From: Neoconidiobolus thromboides FSU 785
Taxonomy: Eukaryota; Entomophthoromycota; Entomophthoromycetes; Entomophthorales; Neoconidiobolaceae
NCBI GenBank assembly: GCA_025603075.1
Contig: MU626462.1
Span: forward strand, 1-34,171
Length of the DNA: 34,171 nt
Direction of reading: 5' to 3'
Position 1 is the first letter of the stretch. Each line of letters opens with the position of its first letter. The notes below the pieces were generated by a model that did not search any database, was not told the origin of the DNA, and saw only the letters and a program-made list of their open reading frames with translations. Shown one piece after another: positions 22,308 through 30,600 of the stretch. The position numbers were made by a program, and so were the translations under genes.

Positions 22308-23393
22308 TTTTAATTTAATACTGTTGGTTATTTTGGTTAGTAATAGTAATAAAAGTAAACAATAAAAGTAACTGGAAGTGAGATTTGGTTATTTAGGCTT
22401 GAAATCAAAAATTGTATTTTTGCAAATATTACCATTATGAAAATAATAGTTTGTCCAAATTTGGGCCCTAATTCAAAAAAACTTAAATTTTGACTAGGTT
22501 TTGAGCTTACCTGGTTATCTTCTCATAGTTAAAATAGGATACTATCTATTATGCAGAGTAGTATTGATACCAACCAAGTCTTCAAAAACACTAACTCGCT
22601 AGTTAAAATATTTTCATACCTTTTAATGATCAGTTTTTGAGCTAAGAACTAAAGGAGCATGGATTTGCATTTAGTTTTTAAGAGCTTGCTTTACAGCTTC
22701 TATAAAAAATTGTTTCTTGCTAGCTTATTTAATAAACTTGGTTATATCAAGACTTTTCACTAGCTTTCAGTTTCACATGTTTGTATTTACAAGGCTAATG
22801 TTTTGAGAAGCCCAAGAAGTTACGTTAGCCCCTGCTCCCTTTTGTTTATTTATTTATTTTGAGCCTTTAATATTTTAAACCCCTTTGTTTTTGTTCCTTC
22901 TTTTTTAAAGTACCATAATAGCATTTAAATAGGGTTGATTGAATAAATTTATGTATAATATTAACTACTAATTCTCTTTTTTTATTCATGTTAAATATGT
23001 AGTAATATAGGAAGTTAACATGTTTAATGAAAAGTGCAATACAAGCTTTTTATAAATAGTATTTGAACATAAATTGAATAGTTAAAAACCTAAACTTGAA
23101 GGTATTTATAATTATTTTTTAACAAAAGAACATGATAGAACATTAAAAGTTTTCTTTATTATTTAATTAAAATCAAACTTTTGTTACAATAATAGTTGTT
23201 ATAACCATGAAATTTATACAGCCAATTTTAAATCAAAAATAATTTATTTTTGCAGCCTTTATTGTCAATTCGCAGATTTTATAATAAAGAAATGATAAAA
23301 AATTAAGTGAGAAACACTTTATACTTATTAGATCCGAATACTGTGTGAGCTATAAATTTTTCCAAGTATTCTGGATATATAAAGTTCAGTAAA
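22308..23393. other. Intergenic region between divergent COX18 and RNase H-like genes
   Basis: About 1.09 kb holding both promoters. No reading frame, repeat copy or RNA gene was recognised. Several short homopolymer runs only. Confidence 0.5.
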
Positions 23394-25634
23394 ATGGAAG
23401 TGGAAACCAATAAAATTAAAAAGGAGGTGAACAAAATAAAAACAGCTCCCATCAGGGTAAAGCCAGATAATCAAAACAAACAAAATGGAAATAATGTAAA
23501 GATGAATCTCAATAGTGTGAAGTCGAATAGAAACAATCAAAAAGGCAGCAAAAAAAATGTTAACTTCAAAAATAGAACAATAAATAATAATCCCATGTTG
23601 CGGCTATCAAATAATCAAAAGAAACAAAAGGGAGATAAGGCACAGATGAATCCGATTAGCACTAAACCAAATAACCAAAGCAATCAGAACAACCAAAAAA
23701 GCATTAAAAAAGATGCTATTTTTAATAGCAAAACAGTAAAAAATAATAAACCTACACCGCAGCTATTAGAAGAGAGATTAAGTGCCAAAAAAAAGGCACA
23801 TGAAAATCTCAAGAAAAAGGCATTAGAATCGCGTAAAAAGAAAACCGAAAAACTCAAGCCTAAACTCAAAAGACAGAAATACAACAAGAAACGTGTAAAC
23901 ATGGAACAAAAAATTTTAGCCGCTCGTTACAACTACTCTCAATATCAGATCTCATTAACAAATTATAGATTCTACGACTTTAACCAAAGTTTATTAGCTC
24001 ACGCTGGGAACTACCCTGAAAACTTATATCTCTTAAGTAATGTTGATGACTTGCAGACACTCAAAAACCGAAGCTCCGAGTTTGAAGCATACTATAAGAT
24101 GAAGGGGAGTCGATATTACTATACTAGGTTTGGGTATTATAATGGAGAGGTATGGAACTCGACAAAAAGGTGTTTCATGGATGAGAATATTAAAGGATTC
24201 TTGCCAGTGAACAATCTGAAAGTTAAAGATGTGATTTATCAAGTACCAGTAAAAGCAAATGACATTAATGGGTTAGAATTTACATCGTGGGCATTTGAGC
24301 ATCTCATGGATACCTCTAGTATTCTAGATGCCTCGAAAAGCACTATATTAAGGGGCTTGTATGTTGTTGAGGATAGTGAGGCTATTTTGGTAACTCATTT
24401 TTGTGATATCAATGTTTTTTATTAATAGTCTTCTTAGAGTGCTAATCCAAGTTTCATAAAGTTTATTCATCAACTAGAAACCAGAAATGAGACAGTAATT
24501 ATTATACTACCCAATGATGACAATGAAAAAAATGACACGCCATTAGTTAATCAGTTAATTAATAATTATGAGAAAATTGAATATCAATCAGATAAAGCGA
24601 TTGAGTTATATCAAAAAGAATATAGACAGCACGGCCACGAGGAAGAGTATATAGAAGATGGCGTTAAAATGATATGGTTAAAAAAATTTAGAGGAATAAT
24701 AAGATATTATGAAATGGAGTATTTTAAAAAACAAAACTATAGTAAAATATTATGTCCTTATTATATTATCAAATTAATATTACAATTTATTAAAATTACA
24801 AGTAATCAGACTGATAAAGAGATGATAGTTAGTTTACAAGGGATTATAAAAGATAGTTTATCAGTATTAAAAAATTCAACCACACCAAATGACAAAACAG
24901 AAATGAGCAAAATGTTAATTTATCAATTAACCCCTATTCTATTCTTCCACAGAAAGCAATCGAACCGATCCGCGAAAGCTTATCTAATCAAACATCAACA
25001 TTATGTTGAATTCCTGGACAGTTTCAAAGCTTTAAACATCCCAATCTCAATCGTATGTCCCAAATCTATGCTTCATTTTACTATCTATTCCGATGGTTCG
25101 GCATGGGAATATACAAACTCTAAAGAGTATGAAAAATTCCAACGAAACTTGGAAGGAGGGGACGCTGGTACATTTTCTGGAGCTTTAGTTAGTAGCACCC
25201 AGCACATAATCACGAGTTGGAGGTACCGCATTGAAAGGATCGTGAGGGACTCGAATGGTACCGAGTTGTATGGACTACTTTTTGCTCTATTGGTAGTCAA
25301 ACAAATGAAGGTACCAATGTGTATCCGTAGTGATAACTTGTATGTGTTAAAGGTAATTGATGGACTGATAAAGCAGGGCTTAGAGCATCCTTATGTCAAA
25401 CAGTGGATTAAAATTGATTACAAAGTTAAACAATTTTTTAAGGCAATAGTTGAGATGCCAGAGATCCATGAAATTCAGTTGGAATGGATCCGATCCCACA
25501 CTTCGTTCGCAGCTAATGTAGTGGTCGATCGATTCACCAAACTGGCGTATTTTACAGCAGATATTGTACACTTTGATAGGTTTATGAGAGAGAGTAAAAA
25601 AGTTGCAGGTGAAGTTAAAGAAAAAGTATGCTAA
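23394..25634 (+). CDS. Orphan protein with C-terminal RNase HI-type domain
   Basis: Two exons, 23394-24389 and 24438-25634, joined across a 48-nt GT-AG intron; 730 residues. Without the intron the frame stops at 24423-24425. Residues 1-190 are Asn/Gln/Lys-rich and strongly basic, with an approximate ~48-residue tandem duplication and several Lys clusters that could act as nuclear localisation signals. Residues ~190-540 look globular but are not recognised. The C-terminal ~180 residues carry a complete RNase HI active site: D551 in YSDGS, E608 in TELYG, D631 in RSDN, H686 in RSHT and D696 in VVDRF. Spacing (E to second D 23, H to last D 10) is typical of the fold. The expected activity is cleavage of RNA in RNA-DNA hybrids. 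No reverse transcriptase, integrase or gag-like domain adjoins it. It could be a domesticated retroelement fragment or a host RNase H paralogue. Confidence 0.75.
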
Positions 25635-25958
25635 CTAAATAAAAAATAGAATTTTGAAATATATAATATAATTTTTATGTGATTAATTTATTATTGTGTA
25701 TTTATCAATGTGATTAAAATATGAGATAATATTGTTTTATTCTTTATTACTGACTTTATTGTGATCCTTGTGGATTTAGTAGTTTTGTTTGTGAACATGA
25801 TGTTATGATTAGACTAAAAGGTAGGTTTTCACTAATGAAGTTTTAAACGTATACTTAATAATCTTTTTTGTTTCAAAAGATGTATATCCATTTTGAATGT
25901 GATATATTTTATAATTAGTTTGTTTCAATTAAATGTAGGTTATGCTAATTTAAATAAC
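25635..25958. other. Intergenic region after the RNase H-like gene
   Basis: AT-rich 3' flank with no gene or repeat recognised. Confidence 0.5.
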
Positions 25959-26064
25959 ATAAAGGGATGTATTTTTGTGTTTAAGAATTTATTAACAGTT
26001 TTTTCACTCAACTAGTGCTTAAAAAATAGAAAAAATAATGAAGTCAAAAAAAACATCCTCATAT
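25959..26064 (-). mobile_element. MITE-like element, copy 10 (orientation B)
   Basis: The only copy outside the two left-hand clusters. It begins ataaagggatg, contains gtttaagaatttattaaca, and ends acatcctcatat. The central stem CACT-CAACT-AGTG is perfectly paired. It sits about 400 bp upstream of the methyltransferase gene. Confidence 0.75.
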
Positions 26065-26466
26065 TTTTCTCAACAATCGTAATATTATTATTATTTAAAT
26101 CTAAGGGATAAAAATCACATGGTTTAATTTTTATAAATCGGGTATTCGATATTTAGATTATTCTTTTATGGTCTCGATCGGTGCGAATATCAAAGATTAT
26201 GAATGAATCCAATAAAAGGAACTACACTTCTGCTTGGAATTAGCTGTATAATATGCAACTCTAAAATTAAATAAAACTTGAAAATTTATCGTCATTCCAA
26301 CCGGACCATTGAATTTATCCAAATGACAGCTAATCCCTAAAAAATCGAAATCAAGGGAGGAAACAAAGGGAGGAGAAATATTTTAAAAATGACGTAGATT
26401 TTGAATTGTTTATAAAAAGGCTCATGCTCATCTCCTTGACTCAATTTTTAGTTTTTAATCAAAAAA
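26065..26466. other. Upstream region of the methyltransferase gene
   Basis: About 400 bp with no coding sequence. It holds the promoter, including the TATA-like site annotated separately, and purine-rich gggagg patches at 26355-26375. Confidence 0.5.
26411..26420 (+). promoter_or_regulatory. Candidate TATA box of the methyltransferase gene
   Basis: TATAAAAAGG lies 47 bp upstream of the ATG at 26467 and is followed by a pyrimidine-rich stretch (catctccttgactc), a usual place for transcription start in fungi. TATA-like strings are common in AT-rich DNA, so position is the main support. Confidence 0.4.
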
Positions 26467-27674
26467 ATGTCTAACTGGTACGAACAACTTGTTGACTATG
26501 GTATTGTTCCCGATTACGCTATACGCTTAGGTATCCGTATGCTTACTCAAATACGTGTAAAGATGATTACCATGCCTAACTATACAGAACAGACCCAAAC
26601 CAAGATTGATTTGATCAAAGAATTAAAGCAGCAAGCAACAATAGCAGAAGCTACAGACAAAGCCAATGAGCAACATTATGAGATCCCTACTTCTTTTTTT
26701 CAAGCTTGTTTGGGTAATAGATTAAAGTACTCCAGTTGTTATTACAAAAATGGTAAGTTATCGATTTGAATAGGGGTAGAGATGAGATATTAATTTTATG
26801 TTATAGATAGGGAGACCTTAAGTCAGGCAGAAGAGAATATGTTAGAATTGTATTGTGAGCGTGCCCAACTTAGAGATGGTTTGAAGATGCTAGATTTAGG
26901 ATGCGGATGGGGTAGTTTGAGTTTATTTTTAGCTGAGGTAATTTTTTCTAATTTTGATATTCTTTCTAGAGTTTACTTTATATAATAGAAATACCCGAAC
27001 TCAAGTATCTATTCGTTTTCTAATAGCTCTACTCAAAGAGAACATATTGAATCTGAAGCAGTAAAGAAAGGTTTAAAGAATATTAAAGTGGTCACAGGTG
27101 ATATCAATACATATGAGTTTGTCGGAGAATATACTGGATTTGATCGTATTTTAAGCATTGAGATGGTAGAACATTTAAAAAATTATCGTATGCTTTTAAA
27201 GAAAATGAATGACTTATTAAAAGATGAACAAAGTTTATTGTTTTTACACTTTTTCTGTCATAAGTCAATCCCATACCCTTTTTTAACAGAGGAGGATCAC
27301 TCATGGATGGCAAAATACTTTTTCACTGGAGGGATGATGCCATCATTTGACTTATTCTTATACTTTCAAGAAGACCTTAACGTTGTTGATCATTGGTATG
27401 TCAATGGAAAGCATTATTGTAAGTTTTTTTATTAAAATTTTAAACTGAAATGTTAACTAGTATTATAAATATAGCAAAAACATGTGAAGAATGGCTTAAA
27501 AATATGGATGGAAACAAAACATTTATTTTAGAAGAGTTCAAAAAGAATTATGGTAAAAATAGTTTTATTTGGTTCCAACGTTGGCGTTTGTTCTATTTAG
27601 CTTGTAGCGAAACATTTAATTATAACCAAGGAGAAACTTGGGGTGTAGCTCATTTCCTGTTTAAAAAGAAATAA
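26467..27674 (+). CDS. SAM-dependent methyltransferase, cyclopropane-fatty-acid synthase / coclaurine N-methyltransferase-like
   Basis: Proposed exons: 26467-26752, 26807-26937, 26989-27418, 27475-27674, giving 348 residues. Visible features are the N-terminal [20 protein letters not shown] block (substrate-side region of the CFA synthase family), SAM-binding motif [17 protein letters not shown] (~115-130), the post-I segment [11 protein letters not shown], the [12 protein letters not shown] motif, and the C-terminal [17 protein letters not shown], which closely follows the family's W-x-x-x-G-x-HY-x-x-T-x-x-x-W pattern. Members transfer a methyl group from S-adenosylmethionine, either to unsaturated phospholipid acyl chains or to small amines. 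The eukaryotic CNMT-like branch cannot be assigned a substrate from sequence alone. No signal peptide or membrane helix is evident. The stop lies 8 bp from the stop of the convergent focadhesin-like gene. Confidence 0.87.
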
Positions 27675-27682
27675 AACAAGGA

Positions 27683-30600
27683 TTAGGATAGTAGTAATAT
27701 GTATTGTTTAATAATAACATCAATTAAGTTTAACGTATTAATTCTCTGTTGATTATTTGGGACAATGGATTTTACTTTGGCCATTAAATCTGAGAATCGA
27801 GATTTAAAGGAAGTTTTAAAATGGCTATTATTACTCACTAGTGACTTGAAAAAAGTATAAAACTGGTATTGTATTGGAATATTATTTAAAATTAATTCAT
27901 TCTTATTTACTGCTATAAATTGGTCTTTAGCTGTATGTGGCAAAATCATAAAACAAAGTAATATTAAATTATTAAATATTGAATCCAAATCCAAATTGAA
28001 ATTTAATAACCAAATGTTAAAATACTTAATTAAAAAATTAAGCTGATTTTCTATATTACTATTATAAATGGTATTAGTTAAGATATCTTCTAACATTATT
28101 AGCTTCATATTATTATTTAACTTATCATCGTTAATGTCCTCAAAGTCCATTATAAACTCGTCTAATAAATATTGAATAAATAAATCCAGCTTATTATTAG
28201 ATTTAATAAATGAATTAAAATAAGCCAACTTATAGTAAACATTCTCTTCTTCAGATAATCTAGTAACATAATCATTTATATTAAAATCTGCCAATACACA
28301 AGTAGAATGTATTAAACTCAAATTTAATTTTGTATTTTTCCTATTGAACTCTAATTGAAACTGTTTCTTACATATAACCTCCTTCATCAAATCACTAATC
28401 TCTTGTCTAATTTTAATCAGTTCATATTTGATGGAATGATCTTCACTAATAGCAAATAAATTATTATTTAAAGTTTGTATTAAATTTAATAACACAAGTT
28501 GAATATTATTATTTTCGATTAAACTCATTAAATATGCTAATAATTGAATGACTAATTTAGAAAACAGTTTGATATCTAATTCAATTTTGGTTAAGATGGT
28601 ATTAAAGGATCCCATATTATTATTTGTGGTTCCACTGCTATTAGCATTATAACCAACCAATTTACATAAGGTTCCAATATACTGTTGGCTCATAATTAAT
28701 TCTTGAATGTTAGTAGGATAGGTAGCCAATGCGGATGTATTTTGTTGTAAAATAAGGATCAAAAATGACATTAATGAATTTGAATAAGGAACAAACTTGA
28801 GAGCAAATTGGATTATTAATAACAGGTGATGTTCATTCGTATTACTTTTCTTATATAAAACATATAAAGTGTCTGTCCAATAATAAGGTGGTAAGGGATA
28901 ATTAAGCTGATAGAAGGAGTTTAATAAGATGAAACTTAAATTTAATTTATTGTTTTTGCTGCTTGTTATTAATAAATCCAAAGCATTTCTCAAATAAGAA
29001 TTAATATTAAATCTAGAATAATCAGCAGGCTCATTAATAATAATACGATTGTTATCATTATTAGATAAAGTAAAATAATTATTATAATTAAATTCAATTA
29101 AAATAAATTGATTGAACAAATAATCATATTCAACTTTAGCACTATTATATATTTGATGCAATAACAAAGTAGTACTTAATATATTGAATTTGACTAAATT
29201 TAAATTATTACGTTGATAATTATCATTAATACTTGTAAGTCTTTGACTATATTTCTCAATATTATGTTTTATATTATTGTCCTTATTCAATAAATAATAG
29301 CTTCCATTTTCGTTAAAATAATCGCAGCCTAATAACCCCATAAAGCGAAGATACGATGAATCACAATTGCTTTCGCTTTTATCTAATAATGCTTGGTAAT
29401 CCTTATTGATCAGTTTATTATAATGAATCAAGGTGCCACTTGGACATTGAACAACTACTCTATTGTGTAAATAAATACCGTAATAATAATTTAGTAATTG
29501 ATTTCTTATATTACTGTTATAATAATAACTATTCTTATTATTTATGTCTTCATTATTTATCATCAATTCAAAATAATGAATGATCTTTTGATCAATTTCT
29601 AATTCTACTTTCTTATCTTCGGTAAAAAAAGGTATAAATTTAGCTAAATAAGGCAATAGAGCCATCTTATATGAATTATTAACACTATCATCATCATTTT
29701 CAATGGAATCCACAATTAATTCCATTGTGTGCTTTAAATTGACTATTGCTAATAAATCTATTGTATCAGCTGCATTGTTTAACTTATCATTACTATACTT
29801 TGATAGCATTATCTTAATTTGACTTGTATATCCCGCCAATTTAATAATACTAAATTTATTGTTATTATCTTTACTATTGTTTTCATCATCCAATAACTCT
29901 AACAAATCAAAATCTAAATTCAATTCTTCTTCTATTAATAATAATAGATCTACAATCTCTTCTTTTTCTTCCCTACTACTATTTAAATTACATAATAACG
30001 CATCATAGATAATTGAATAATGATAATTAACTGCATATTGAATCCAATCAGATACAGCTGTTTGATCTTTCCAATCTTTGAATAATTTTAATATACTCTT
30101 GATAGCTACATAATCTTGAAATTTCAAATATTTGATAAGTTGACTTAAGCCAATAATTTGACTCAATTTAACTTCCATGTTATTCTGATTTCCCTTTAAT
30201 AAATACTCTTCAATCTTTTTGAGATAACTTAACGCCAAACCTTCTTTACCTAGATTATGCAATGCACATATTAAGCCACTTAAAGCTAATATGGAATTTG
30301 ACATTAAGATAGGTTTAATACTATTTACTAAAATATCAAATAATTCATGAAATAAAGTATTTAACATATCATAATCATAAATTATATTACCACCATCATT
30401 ATCAGTACTACTATACTCAATTGAGCAAGTTAAAAAGAAATTAAAATACGCCTGAAACCATTGATTAAACAAAAATATATCTTCACCAACTAATATAGTA
30501 TTTAGCCCATCCATCAACTGTTGTTTACTTTGTGTCTTTCTTCCACTCGTTAAGTTACAAAAGTTTAAATTTAATGTTTTAATTATATTAATCAGTTTTA

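Noticed and set aside
22308-23393. Possible small gene between COX18 and the RNase H-like gene
   Set aside because: The only open frame (minus, 23328-23540) overlaps the start of the RNase H-like gene and looks random.
23394-25634. Integrated viral (caulimovirus-like) RNase H
   Set aside because: There is no neighbouring reverse transcriptase, protease, movement or coat gene, and an intron interrupts the frame. A weak resemblance of the region before residue 332 to the viroplasmin/RNase H1 N-domain was too poor to claim.
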